Position numbers and translations under genes: made by a program. 64,000 nt of DNA, taken from Chaetoceros tenuissimus (lineage: Eukaryota > Bacillariophyta > Thalassiosirophyceae > Chaetocerotales > Chaetocerotaceae). Each line of letters starts with the position of its first letter. Position 1 is the stretch's first letter. Shown in pieces: positions 43,526 to 53,490 of this stretch. The notes under the pieces were generated by a model. That model saw only the letters and a program-made list of their open reading frames with translations. It had not been told where the DNA came from and did not search any database. The stretch spans positions 434,001-498,000 of the forward strand of contig BLLK01000075.1 of NCBI GenBank assembly GCA_021927905.1. The letters are read 5' to 3'.

Positions 43526-44013
43526 TCAAAGGAAGCTATGTAACATACATGTTCTTCCTTCTAGACAATATTTGCAGTCAATCTGCGCGGGTCGTTCGCA
43601 GCTTCGACAACGGAAACCTCCAATAGGATCCCATTCTCGTAGTTTACCGCAATGCTTACATGTTTTACAATCACGGCAATGCATACTTAATTTTCCTTTT
43701 TCTCTTTGTTGCATAGAGAATACCTCGCAGTTCTGTGGAATATTAACATTCCTTCTTAAGTCACCCCCCTCGCATTCGTGTGCATCAAAGCAACTGACAA
43801 AGACTTGGGCATTATTCTCTGATGGAATTTTTGCCTTGTTTGCATCATTTGCAATGCAAAAATACTTCTTACAAATACTACAGTACGTAGATGGTCTTGC
43901 AGGGAATCGCTTTTTTACATCTTTGATTGAATCCATAGACGTGTCATCATTGTATTCGATAAACTGGCAATTTGATTCAATTGTATTTCCACATGCAAAC
44001 GTATAATTGCACT
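43526..44013 (-). pseudogene. Cys-rich C-terminal region of Roc-CHAT 2, out of frame or spliced
   Basis: Immediately after the stop of Roc-CHAT 2, a shifted frame encodes KCNYTFACGN, NCQFIEYN, YCSICKKYFC and CFDAHEC, which aligns with the C-terminal module of Roc-CHAT 1 (CCNYKVEYES, GCKFMEN, YCDTCKMFVC, CWQIHRC). It continues with many CxxC pairs (CRDCKTCKHCG, CRSCERPAQIDCKYC) to a stop at 43526. Either a one-base frame change truncates the gene, or an 83 nt intron (CAA/GTAATA ... TTGCCAG/TTT, phase 0) joins the frames at the cost of the first Cys pair. The domain is probably zinc-binding. It is presented separately because the joining mechanism is unresolved. Confidence 0.6.
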
Positions 44014-47000
44014 TCAGTGCACACGTTGATTTTTACCCTTTATTACTTGACGCTGTTCGAAAACAAACTGGTCAGTTTGATATTCTTCAAAATCAATAGT
44101 AGCGCCGATCGTGCCTTTATCAATGCTGGTAGGCTTGTCTTCACGCGCGGGCATTTTCCTGGGATCGTCATTTCGTCTTCTCTTCTTTGATGCAGTTTCA
44201 TCGTTTCGAGTAGAATCTTGTGAAGAAATTTCAGAAATAATATCCTTATCATGCATTTCAACATCTGTAGCAATAGAATTACCCCAAAACTTCAAAACTC
44301 CTGCTACTAGATCTTTTGTGGTATCTGGGTCTGCAAATTTAAAGTTATGTTCTTTCATCATGAAGATTGTTTTGTTAAATGCTTCACGAAATAGTGTGGA
44401 TTGCTCTCTTTGTGAACAGAGACGTCCATAAAACTCTTCAGCAAATCTAAGAGCAGCTTCGTTATCAGCCTTAGAGTCCCAATAGATTATGCTTGCGTTG
44501 GGGAACTCTTTCTTTGCGATGCTTAGAACGTCTTCCGAATGACATGAATTGAAAACAATGCACTTGATTTGAGACTTGCATGAGTCATCTCTTAGAACAG
44601 CACGGACTTTTGTAGCTTCAAGAGACTTGCTATGGGCACAGAAATGGAGAACTTTGTAGGTATCAGACAGTAGGAAGAGGTTACTGATGTTTTCGAAATT
44701 TTCTTCTCCTTCCACAAAGTTCGCTTGCAGATTTGACCAGGCAAGTTTATATCGAATTATATCCTGTTCTCTCTTTAATTCAGAATCATCTTCTATACAT
44801 GCAACCATGTAGTTTGTTGGATTAGGAGGTTTTCCAAGTGTCTGTAATGCCGCAATTACTCGTTTCTTATCAAGGATTTTCGCTACACCTAATTCGGGTA
44901 AAATGCTATCCTTGAACTCAACTTCATCTTCATAATAGAAGTTGCGTAACGAGCTGATTGAAATATCTCCATCAGTTTCAAGTATGCACTTCACTATTTC
45001 CTCGGACCTCTTTGTCGAAAAAGTTTTATTAAAATGACTGAGAAGATCATTATATCGGATTTTGAACAAACGATCGTTCTTCATGCTTTCGTCGAATTTT
45101 GAAGCGCTCTGAAGTGATGGTTTCTTTGCCTTGTTTCGATACAATGGCCGAAGAACCTTGATATTATTGCTTATGACAATGATGTCTTCTTCATTTGTCA
45201 TTGATAATACAATTTCAAGGCGATTGTTGTAGATGCTACTATTCAAATTGCTGCACTCGCATTTTATAAGCTCAATAGGCTCTTCTAGCATATCTGGTTT
45301 GGTAGAAAATATAAATATCTTTTTCGCCGGCTGATCTAGAAGCAAAGAGTACATGTGATCACCCTGACCAAGTATGAATATGCATGCAGATGACATCAAA
45401 ATAGGAGGGCAATCATCAGAAACCAATGCATTCACTAGTCTACAATAAAATGGTAGCATCGCAAACCCATGTTTCTTCACATCTAAATGCCCTACTACTT
45501 GAAGCGCTTCAAAATAATTGGACATATCTTTTTTGGTAGTTGCAAAAGCTGACTCGGACACACTTGTCAATACTATTGGAACTGTAAAATAGTTTCCACA
45601 ATCTCCAAATATTCCTATTTCTACCAATAGGTCACTCAAGAAATCAAGATATTCATGATTTCCTATCCAGAGTTGACGCAACAACGGCATCTCTAAAATT
45701 CCTTCATCTTTTAGTCTTCTCCAAGATTTGCCATTATTCAATTCAATGGCACCTCTATCTCTTAAAAACCAATGGTACCGAAAGTCTCTCACTATGTAAG
45801 TTATCATATTGATAAGCCATTGGGGATCAAGAATACAGTACTCCTGTAGAGTGGGTACTTGATGAAAATAGAGAAAATGACCAATTCTATGGTACTGTTT
45901 CAAGAGCTCCCTGCATATCTCTACACTACTATTCGTATCAAAGGATTCACCTTCAAATACTCCACAGTCTGTCATGACTTGCATGACGGATAAAGTATCC
46001 TCATCCTCTGTAGAATTGGTAATTGGTATTATTGGCTGATCTAGAGAGATCTCAGTGAGTTTATCCATCGCTTTGAGCATTGAGATTGGAACTCGTTGGG
46101 CGATATCAAAGCCTCTATCATTGATTGCAGTATCGAGAAGTAGCTGTCGCAGTGCAAGGATGTTGCTGTCTGTAGGATTACTATTATCAATGGGCCAAAA
46201 GCACAAGTCCTGGGCCTTGTTATAGAGATTACACCTCGTGTCACTATTCCCCTCAGGAGAATAAGGAAGATGGATAAGGCCTGCAAGCGGTAGGTTTCTT
46301 TTCAAAAGCTCATGAATAATAACTAGTCCATCATCCTTTTCTCCTCTATACTTCAAAAATTCATCATAGTGAGTACCTACGAGAATCACAGGAGGATATT
46401 TAATGGAAGGGTCAGTAAATTCATCGCTATCTTCCTTGAGAGCATCGAACTTGATTGAAGATAGCCAGTACTTGAGATGTTCAAGAGCGTCCTCTTGGGA
46501 ATCTTTATCTAATAGTTTCATGATGTCGAAGACAACTACAAAGATACCCTCTCTTGATAAAAGCAGATTTTGAATACATCGAAATACTCGTTGACCACCA
46601 TTATCATAGATTGTAAACCGAATTGATTTGCCATCTTTGTTCATCAAGTCCATGTCTTTTATTTTCTGCGCTACCTCTTCTTCTTCTTTGTGCGGCCGTG
46701 GACTTTGATTTTTGGGCTCCGCAATATCCAAACTTTGCTGTTTGAAACGAATAGAAAGATCTGTAATAGAATCAAGCGTTGAGGTTGTTTCGTTATCATC
46801 AGTGCTGAGTTTTGACTCGAAATTTTCTTTTGGATCATCATAATATCTTCTTTCCTTGTTACCTTCAATCAAGTGTGTAGACAAAGATCGCAATGTGGAG
46901 TATTGATCTCTTTCCGCTTCTTGAAATGCTACTCCAGTAGCATTAGCATCTACTCTTGTGACATGAATACCAATATCAAAGATGGCAACCTCGGAAGTTT

Positions 47001-48279
47001 GAGAGCCTTTTGTACTTTTATGTTGCGATGAGAAAGGCAGTCCCTTGAGTGAGTTTATGGTCGAGGTTTTCCCATCTCTTCCTCTTCCGACAACTGTAAT
47101 TTTCGATCGCATCAGTGGCATCTTTTCTTGCCTTTCAGTAAAAGCTTTTACGTGTTCTTGTAGCAAATCGGAAATATATTCTTTGAGCTGTCTCAAATGG
47201 TGATCGGGTACATTTTCATTCTTCATAATTCTATTGATTTCGTCATAAGTTGGGTTAGATTCAAGCAATTTCGTAATCGCTTCGTCGATATTTGCTCCCT
47301 CATCTCCCAAGTTGATTGCACGAATATAATCGTGTATGAGTAGTGCAGATTCCATACTTTCCTTGCTCATATACTCTAGCATTTTTTCTTCTGATTCCAA
47401 ATCTCGACCACCAATAATTACAAAGATCTTTAGTAAGGCTAAATCGCCTACCATACATGCATAATTAAAAGCGGTTCGGTCTTTCTTATCCTTTAGTAGC
47501 AACAATTCCTTTCCCCCCATTGTAGCTAAATCCTCAATAGCACCGTAATCGGCAGTGTGATTGACAATTAAATAATGTAGAGCTGTAAGATTGCAATCGT
47601 CTTGAACGAAACAATTACCTTCGTTGGGTATAACTGTAGAGCTAGTAAAAGATGTATTTTCGCTACAACAGATTCTGTGTAGGGGATAATCATTGTGGCG
47701 GTTTAGGATCCATTCATTAATTTCTTCATTGTCATCATAAGAATTACTTTCATTGGCAAATGGAGAGTAGTCGAATAAAGCGGTATCTTTAATGACATAT
47801 CCGCCTAAACGAGAACTCCTAGGAACACTGAGAATGGTTAGACTCTTGCAGCCCTTTAAAGCATAGTCGCGAATTTCTTTACAAGCTTCCGGAACAAATA
47901 GAGAGAAGAGAGATTTGCAATCACTCAGAGCATTATTGCCAATGTACTCTAGATTTTTCCAGAAGAGGATAAAAACTAGTTCCTTGCAATCCCGACAAGC
48001 ATGAAATTCGAGCCTCTTTACGGAATCATTCATGAGAACTATCTTGACTCTCTTGCAGTCAAAAAAAGTAAAGTTAGGTATTACTTCTACTCCGGGTAGA
48101 ACTATAATCTGCTCCCATGACTCTCGTTCGTCTTTATCATAAACATTAAAGCGGCCAGTACTCCATAATGTCTCTCCATTGTAGAATAGAGTCTTCAGTC
48201 CGTTATACAACCGCACTCCAGGTCCTAGTTTTTCAATTTCCTCCCATTCTTCATCGGATAGTCTAGTCCTAAACTTCAT
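44014..48279 (-). CDS. LRR-ankyrin-Roc-COR-CHAT protein 2
   Basis: Single-exon frame of 1421 residues. Residues 1-190 are a BspA-type LRR module homologous to the stand-alone type II LRR genes downstream (GVRLYNGLKTLFYNGETLW, LPGVEVIPNFTFFDCK). An ankyrin-like stretch follows (LTALHYLIVN, DRTAFNYACMVGDLALLKIF; about 225-300). The Roc GTPase shows P-loop VVGRGRDGKTS near 398, YDNGGQR near 560 and GTHYDEF near 634. A COR-like part (about 790-900) has HRIGHFLYFHQV and CILDPQWLINMITYI. One copy of the helical repeat seen in protein 1 lies near 1090. The CHAT domain (about 1170-1330) has candidate His in VLHFCAHSKS and Cys in IVFNSCHSED. This is the layout of a sensor, switch and protease effector. 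Its Cys-rich tail lies just downstream in another frame. Confidence 0.87.
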   Translation of the reverse strand: MKFRTRLSDEEWEEIEKLGPGVRLYNGLKTLFYNGETLWSTGRFNVYDKDERESWEQIIVLPGVEVIPNFTFFDCKRVKIVLMNDSVKRLEFHACRDCKELVFILFWKNLEYIGNNALSDCKSLFSLFVPEACKEIRDYALKGCKSLTILSVPRSSRLGGYVIKDTALFDYSPFANESNSYDDNEEINEWILNRHNDYPLHRICCSENTSFTSSTVIPNEGNCFVQDDCNLTALHYLIVNHTADYGAIEDLATMGGKELLLLKDKKDRTAFNYACMVGDLALLKIFVIIGGRDLESEEKMLEYMSKESMESALLIHDYIRAINLGDEGANIDEAITKLLESNPTYDEINRIMKNENVPDHHLRQLKEYISDLLQEHVKAFTERQEKMPLMRSKITVVGRGRDGKTSTINSLKGLPFSSQHKSTKGSQTSEVAIFDIGIHVTRVDANATGVAFQEAERDQYSTLRSLSTHLIEGNKERRYYDDPKENFESKLSTDDNETTSTLDSITDLSIRFKQQSLDIAEPKNQSPRPHKEEEEVAQKIKDMDLMNKDGKSIRFTIYDNGGQRVFRCIQNLLLSREGIFVVVFDIMKLLDKDSQEDALEHLKYWLSSIKFDALKEDSDEFTDPSIKYPPVILVGTHYDEFLKYRGEKDDGLVIIHELLKRNLPLAGLIHLPYSPEGNSDTRCNLYNKAQDLCFWPIDNSNPTDSNILALRQLLLDTAINDRGFDIAQRVPISMLKAMDKLTEISLDQPIIPITNSTEDEDTLSVMQVMTDCGVFEGESFDTNSSVEICRELLKQYHRIGHFLYFHQVPTLQEYCILDPQWLINMITYIVRDFRYHWFLRDRGAIELNNGKSWRRLKDEGILEMPLLRQLWIGNHEYLDFLSDLLVEIGIFGDCGNYFTVPIVLTSVSESAFATTKKDMSNYFEALQVVGHLDVKKHGFAMLPFYCRLVNALVSDDCPPILMSSACIFILGQGDHMYSLLLDQPAKKIFIFSTKPDMLEEPIELIKCECSNLNSSIYNNRLEIVLSMTNEEDIIVISNNIKVLRPLYRNKAKKPSLQSASKFDESMKNDRLFKIRYNDLLSHFNKTFSTKRSEEIVKCILETDGDISISSLRNFYYEDEVEFKDSILPELGVAKILDKKRVIAALQTLGKPPNPTNYMVACIEDDSELKREQDIIRYKLAWSNLQANFVEGEENFENISNLFLLSDTYKVLHFCAHSKSLEATKVRAVLRDDSCKSQIKCIVFNSCHSEDVLSIAKKEFPNASIIYWDSKADNEAALRFAEEFYGRLCSQREQSTLFREAFNKTIFMMKEHNFKFADPDTTKDLVAGVLKFWGNSIATDVEMHDKDIISEISSQDSTRNDETASKKRRRNDDPRKMPAREDKPTSIDKGTIGATIDFEEYQTDQFVFEQRQVIKGKNQRVH

Positions 48280-48921
48280 ATCTGGAGAAGAGTAGTATGT
48301 GTGTTATAGATTGCGTTGAGTAACAAGTAACAAGCGTCGAGTACTTTAGTGATTGCATGAAGAGTCGAGTGTAGACAAAGAAGGAGACAAAGAACTTGTC
48401 GTGATGTTCTGCTATTGTACGCATGAAGTTCCTGAAATTCCAATAATGTAAAATACACCCCAAGTTACAGGGTTGATATGACGCATTTCCAATAATTTTG
48501 TACAATTTTGAACACTTTCGGACTATTGTTTCATTTTCATTGGTCCGTCATTTGCATCTTAACGGCCTGGTAACTGTTATCACTGATTTAGTCCTTCGCA
48601 CGACTGCGCATCACATTATCTAGGGTATACAACAGCTGATACAATGATCAAAAACGGGGGGAAATTGAAATTTGCTTGATCTATTTTTTTCTAAAAAACG
48701 GGAATTGCCTGTATTTTAGGCTGAATCTCGCAGTTTTTCTAAAAACGGGCATTACCCTACCTCACACTGATAATAAGAATCATGAAGGTGGGAGTTTTAC
48801 TTCAATTACTGTACACTTTCAAGTCGTCAGTCTGAATCTAGAGCATTCATTATAATATTAGTTTTACATATAACTTGAATGCAGCTTTTGTTGGGCAGAA
48901 CTATTTTCATTATTTCAGTAT
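48280..48921. other. Intergenic
   Basis: A 642 bp spacer with the promoter of Roc-CHAT 2. A pair of AAAACGGG(A/C)ATT blocks (about 48698 and 48740) is the only repeat noticed. No gene. Confidence 0.4.
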
Positions 48922-50274
48922 TTACAAGTCGTTATCGCTAAATTGTGTAAATTTCTTTTCATTCTGCAGAAATTTTTGAATTGTAAAATGATAACTTTGA
49001 GGAACCGTACTCATATGATTTTGCATAGAGTAAAAAGTAGTAAATGCTTTTGGCCCGACGCCTTTCGTTTGTTCTGGACATGGATTATCAATACCTTGCC
49101 TTTTCGAATCATCCAATTTGGAGAGCGCATTTTTCATGCGTGTGCCCACAAATGCGTCAGTATCAGTTTTCTCAAAGTTGATTCTCGTACTGTTTCTATC
49201 ATCTTGAGAGGAAGATTTGACAAAGTTCATAGTTCCCAAAGAAACATTATGCATACCACTTTGTAGAGAAGAAGTATGATTGTAGAGACCTGCATTTGTA
49301 CTTTGAGCAGGTGTCATATTGATGGCAACATTGCCTTTGAGGCTAGGAAGAGGAGGATAAAATCCTCCCAAAGCAAAAGCTTGAGATGGAATGACTATAT
49401 TCATCATATTGGATGGGAGATCACGTCGAAAGCTTGACATGTCCGAAGAAGCAACACTACTACTCTGAGATGGTGGATTCATCCTTGAAGTATCATTTGA
49501 TACTAGACCCTCTAGATTGTCCTGACACTGACGAGTTTGATAGTAGTTTGGATGAACGCTCTGACTTTGAAATGTAGCATCAAGCGGCTCAAACTCATGC
49601 AAATCTTGTTGCTCCGACTCTTTGTTCTTGATCTTGGACAAAGTCGAAGGAGAGCCCTCTTTGATATGGGAACACAAGTCAATCCTATTTCGTTTGAAGA
49701 GGGGATGCCTCCAAGTCAACTTTTGCCTTCGAACTTTGGAGAATTTCCATCTATTTAACTTGAGACAATAATATAAGTAAAGCTCTTCTGGTTCATTTGA
49801 TGCTCTTGACAATTAAACATTGACGTACCTTTCGATGAAAGCTTGGAAACTTCGTTCCCTTTGTTCCCTTGAACATATCAAGTAGCACGTCCTTTACAAA
49901 GGCCTCTTCGTTCTTGATTTGAAACGCATCTCCATCTTCATTCCACTGTACGATATGAGAGTACTCTCCAGAGTCTACAATGTAGAATAACTAATGTGAA
50001 AAAGAGAGATGAGTATTTGTAATGTGCTGAGCTGAGCTGAGCTGAGCTGGAGAGTAGTCAACCACGTGTTGCATACCTTGTGAGGGAACTTGTATGGAAT
50101 TCTTGAACGAGCATCTACCATGAAGAAAGAATTCATTTTCAGAGCAATCTGCTCTTCCTTCTTGTTTCGATCTTCATCATCATGGGAAATCGCTCGCAGC
50201 TTCTTACTCTTGGTCATATTTGAGAGATGCTTATTGTTGTTGCTTTGGTTGTTCTTCATTCGTCCTACCAGCAT
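48922..50274 (-). CDS. HSF-type transcription factor (three exons)
   Basis: Three-exon model: 50274-50077, 49990-49829 and 49758-48922, giving 398 residues; introns of 86 and 70 bp, both phase 0. The HSF DNA-binding domain is split across all three exons: RIPYKFPHK, then LFYIVDSGEYSHIVQWNEDG and FQIKNEEAFVKDVLLDMF, then FPSFHRK and LNRWKFSKV, ending WRHPLFKRN. The N-terminus is Lys/Asn-rich and probably nuclear-localising; the C-terminal 240 residues are Ser/Asn/Gln-rich without a clear coiled coil. It is distinct in sequence and gene structure from the single-exon HSF pair at the left of the window. Intron 1 contains a pentanucleotide tandem (GAGCT)n. Called without introns, only the C-terminal half would be seen. 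Confidence 0.82.
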
Positions 50275-50663
50275 ATTCAGAATATAGAGATAAAATGAGC
50301 TCTACGCGTCCCACGGAATTCCCAAAAAATATGCATGTCCAAAAAATTAAGCACGACGCGAATTCAACGTCGCAACTGGCAACCTTGAAAATGATGGGAG
50401 ATGATATCGTATTAAGATTTACGTACGTACACAAAGCGGTGTAAAACCTCCTCAGCAAAAAGAAAAATGTCAGAATGGCTAGGTATATCTGAACTACTTT
50501 TAATCAGCTAGCTGCTTAGTCGCCCGTCGGCGGCCGGCGGCGGCGGCTTCGTTCTTCGATTGGAACACAAAAATACAACATAGCTAGCACAATCTCAATG
50601 TATATACTAAAAGTATTCTTTCATCTCATGGACTAGTGACTTTGATTCATCTCATAGAAGGGA
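50275..50663. other. Divergent promoter region
   Basis: A 389 bp spacer between the HSF gene and the first LRR gene, with a GC-rich CGGCGG run near 50527-50548. No conserved LRR upstream element was found here, unlike the other units. Confidence 0.4.
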
Positions 50664-51503
50664 ATGAGGGTCGCTACAGTTGATGGTCTCGTGACTCTCT
50701 TCTATGACAGATCGAAGGAACTGTTTAATCAAGAACTAAGTCGTGAGTGGTGGAATGCGTACTGTGATAATGATGGAAATTCAAATGATGATGACTGGAA
50801 AGAGTGGGATATATCTGACGAATGTAGAGAGTACTGGAGACAACGAATCTCTTGGCAGCAGATTATTGTTACCGATGGCGTCACTGAAATTCCTGATTCT
50901 ACATTCTATAATTGCTGGAACATCCAAAGAGTCATCTTTGCCGATACCGTTGTGAGAATTGAATACCAGGCTTTCTCCGATTGTAGAAGTCTTGTTTACA
51001 TCAAATTATCCATAAATTTGGAATATATTGGCATGTGGGCATTCTTTTTATGTAATCTTTCCAGTGTCTTTATTCCATCTTCGTGTAGAGTGATTCGTAA
51101 TGATGCATTTGCTAGCAATGAGAACTTGTCTATCTTCAGTGTTCCTCAGCATACTGAACTTGGTAGGGACATGATTCAATTTGCTGCCCTTGCAAAATCA
51201 TCTCCTTTTCAACTAAGAAGAGATGGTTGGTATGAACGGGAAGTAAACGACGACATGAATACATGGATCAAGAACATGAATCACGACGAGGTATTTTCCC
51301 TACATAGAGCATGTGCCTCGTTTCAGCCTTTGAAACAAGTTTTATACAATATCATTCAAGAGAAAGGACTCAAGGCCTTCAAAGTAAAGAATGACGTAGG
51401 AATCACTCCTTCGCAATACTTGAAGGAAAATCCGTATACTGAATTGACGGAAAAGGAAATCATTCACGATTATCTCATGAAATTGATGGGTGAAGTTGAA
51501 TAG
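50664..51503 (+). CDS. BspA-type LRR protein, type I (unit 1)
   Basis: Protein of 279 residues of the plus-strand LRR subfamily. The N-terminus MRVATVDGLVTLFYDRSKELF is shared by the subfamily and fixes the start, as does the leader CATAGAAGGGA just before it. Residues about 65-190 hold five LRR_5-like repeats (GVTEIPDSTFYNCWNIQRV, RIEYQAFSDCRSLVYIKL, YIGMWAFFLCNLSSVFIP, VIRNDAFASNENLSIFSVP). The C-terminal 85 residues (FSLHRACASFQP, ITPSQYLKENPYTEL) form an ankyrin-like helical cap common to the family. No signal peptide is seen, so probably cytosolic. Next to it lies the relic of a type II partner. A ligand-sensing or protein-binding role is inferred from the LRR fold only. Confidence 0.85.
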   Translation: MRVATVDGLVTLFYDRSKELFNQELSREWWNAYCDNDGNSNDDDWKEWDISDECREYWRQRISWQQIIVTDGVTEIPDSTFYNCWNIQRVIFADTVVRIEYQAFSDCRSLVYIKLSINLEYIGMWAFFLCNLSSVFIPSSCRVIRNDAFASNENLSIFSVPQHTELGRDMIQFAALAKSSPFQLRRDGWYEREVNDDMNTWIKNMNHDEVFSLHRACASFQPLKQVLYNIIQEKGLKAFKVKNDVGITPSQYLKENPYTELTEKEIIHDYLMKLMGEVE

Positions 51504-51539
51504 AATCAACTTGGCGGACAAGTGCTTCAACTTTATTCA

Positions 51540-51693
51540 AACATCAATCTTTCTACATAATATGTAACATAGAATAATGGTAGAATCAAGTTTAGATTAA
51601 ACTAGTTCTTCCATCACATCAAGAATAAAGTGTTCCATAATCTTTTCTTCTTTAAAAATTCTCTGTAAATGGACTCTGTGAGAGATACTGTGA
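51540..51693 (-). pseudogene. Relic 3' end of a type II LRR gene
   Basis: On the minus strand this segment reads KEEKIMEHFILDVMEELV followed by TAA, matching the C-terminus of the intact type II genes (KEEKIMKHYILDMMGELV), with the same 3' flank (GTTTAGATTAAACTA). Upstream the homology fades in a stretch still resembling SQYLSQNPFT, and the body of the gene is gone. It occupies the exact convergent position that type II genes hold in the other units. Confidence 0.75.
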
Positions 51694-51718
51694 AAAAGTA
51701 CTCTACCCGGTTTATTGG

Positions 51719-52786
51719 TTAGTATGTATACCACTTTCTCCAGATACACAAAGCCATCGTTCGACTTCCAGGTAAAGCTTCAAGATCCCTTTTCAAGCTC
51801 ATGGGGATTGCAGGTGTATTGTCATTAGGACTTGGCATACCAAAGTGAACAAGTTTTAATCCGTGTCTATGAGCATACTGATGCATCTCTTGAAAGTTGC
51901 CATATCCTTGATTTCCAATTGTAGCGTCATATGTGAATAGGATTCCATTCTCTTTTAGCATCAAAGAGGCTACATAAAGGACATCTTGCCAAATGTTTGG
52001 ATGTCGATGCTTCACCATTCTCAAAAGATTTGTACATGTTACTAAACCGCATTTACCAAACAAATCTTTGGATGCCAATATCGAAGAATCTAGAGTAACA
52101 TCCAATAATCTTGTATCTTTGAGCATCTGTTCAATAAGAATCTTTCTTTTTTGGCTATCTTGAAGAGCTTTTTCCATAGAAACCAATCGAGTTTCGTCTA
52201 ACCCCATGTGAGAATTCATTTTTACAATGTTTGCAGATTTAATACTGATAACTTTACCCGAACAAAGACAGATTGCATATCTTCCTTCATGTTGAGAGTC
52301 TTTCTTGACAAGAATACCCATTTTCCGATTAAAATTTTGATTCGTCAATCCTTGTAGTGAAATAGAATCGCCAATATAGATGACATTCCCATTGCAATCT
52401 TCAAAAAGAGGCATATGGTAATCTTTTGACAAGAAATTCAATGTAGACTTTGTTTCAATCTCAAGGGTCTCTTCTAATTCTGTAGCTATCCATCTAGTAT
52501 TACTGAAATATTCTCCTAAAGCTAGTGTCCATATTGCTGGCCCTGATCCAATATCCAAGGCAATCATATCTTCTTTTTGTCGATCCTCGTGATTTCCTCT
52601 TTTCCACAAAGGATACGGTTCGGCAGTTAATGCAAATTCAATCACATTTCTTAAAACAAAATAAGTCTGACCATTCGGTCCAAAATATGTTTCTCGATTG
52701 CTAAGTAAGTTCCAATCTGATCTTTGCCTATCTGCAAACATGAGTTTCATATATTCGTCTTGGGAAATCATTTCACTCATTGGCAT
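51719..52786 (-). CDS. Class I SAM-dependent methyltransferase-like protein with inserted beta domain
   Basis: Protein of 355 residues. Motif I of class I methyltransferases is clear (MIALDIGSGPAIWTLALGEY, about 75-94), followed by an acidic residue at the end of strand 2 (WIATELEE). Between strands 2 and 4 sits an inserted small beta module, GDSISLQGLTNQNFNRKMG and GRYAICLCSGKVISIK, of a type that occurs in several algal proteins. Later strands read FGKCGLVTCTNLLRMVKH and ENGILFTYDAT. The substrate is unknown. The gene lies inside the LRR array directly beside the type II relic, so its arrival or rearrangement may have destroyed that copy. No intron was needed. Confidence 0.75.
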   Translation of the reverse strand: MPMSEMISQDEYMKLMFADRQRSDWNLLSNRETYFGPNGQTYFVLRNVIEFALTAEPYPLWKRGNHEDRQKEDMIALDIGSGPAIWTLALGEYFSNTRWIATELEETLEIETKSTLNFLSKDYHMPLFEDCNGNVIYIGDSISLQGLTNQNFNRKMGILVKKDSQHEGRYAICLCSGKVISIKSANIVKMNSHMGLDETRLVSMEKALQDSQKRKILIEQMLKDTRLLDVTLDSSILASKDLFGKCGLVTCTNLLRMVKHRHPNIWQDVLYVASLMLKENGILFTYDATIGNQGYGNFQEMHQYAHRHGLKLVHFGMPSPNDNTPAIPMSLKRDLEALPGSRTMALCIWRKWYTY

Positions 52787-52816
52787 TGAGCTTCTTTGAT
52801 GTGAGGAAGTAGTGCT

Positions 52817-53090
52817 TTATTGGCTTTGATCTTTTTGCATGCAACATTTCTTGTACTTTTTACCAGATCCACAGATGCAGGAGTCATTTGGCTTCGTCTT
52901 CATTATTCCACGGAACGATTTCTTGCTGTGTTATTTGCAACTCTTATGAAGATGTATTCAAACTCGTAAGCAATTGCTTCCGAAAAACATTGATCGATGT
53001 TAGTTTGTTTTGTTCTGCGAAGATACTTTCGGAGAAACTTCAACATCTGGAAGAGGCTATTATTGATACTCAAATCCTCAAACGACTTTT
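52817..53090 (-). pseudogene. SEC-C motif relic
   Basis: From an ATG at 52903 a 28-residue frame reads NDSCICGSGKKYKKCC, a textbook SEC-C zinc-binding motif, and then stops at 52817. A neighbouring frame just upstream (FLRKYLRRTKQTNIDQCFSE, AYEFEYIFIRVANNTAR) looks coding but ends in stops next to it. Probably the broken C-terminal end of a SEC-C protein; alternatively a missed short exon of the adjacent methyltransferase gene. Confidence 0.4.
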
Positions 53091-53280
53091 ATTCCCCCGA
53101 TTGTTTTATAGTAGATACCTACGAGTATTATGGAGTTAGAGTGATCTATAAATACTGAGATAGAAATGATAGCTACATATTGCAACGATATTTCATATTT
53201 GATTCATATTTCATATCTAAAATTTCTGTTAGAATTCGCTTGGCATTTATGGAGATTAGACTTTTGTCTCTTTGAACAGG

Positions 53281-53333
53281 GGAATGAGGAGGTCATTGTT
53301 AATTAGAAATAGCCTACTTACAGAACTAAATGC
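53281..53333 (+). promoter_or_regulatory. Conserved upstream element of LRR type I gene (unit 2)
   Basis: Pattern GGAATGAGGxxGTCATTGTT...AGAAATxxCxTACTTACAgAACTA about 200 bp before the start codon at 53491. Related copies precede the type I genes of units 3, 4 and 5, some with a full GACGTCA core. Confidence 0.5.
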
Positions 53334-53490
53334 AAAATAAAATGAAGCAGAATCTTCGACTCGACTTCTTGACACCTATCACATACACATGTCACATGTA
53401 CTATATACTCTCCCAAAAACTCATAGCCTAGTGACTTTGTTGTAAGTGAATACATCACATCACTAGTCTTCATTCATCTAGTAGAAAGAA

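Noticed and set aside
50028-50050. GAGCT tandem as a possible functional repeat
   Set aside because: Short simple repeat inside an HSF intron; no sign of function.
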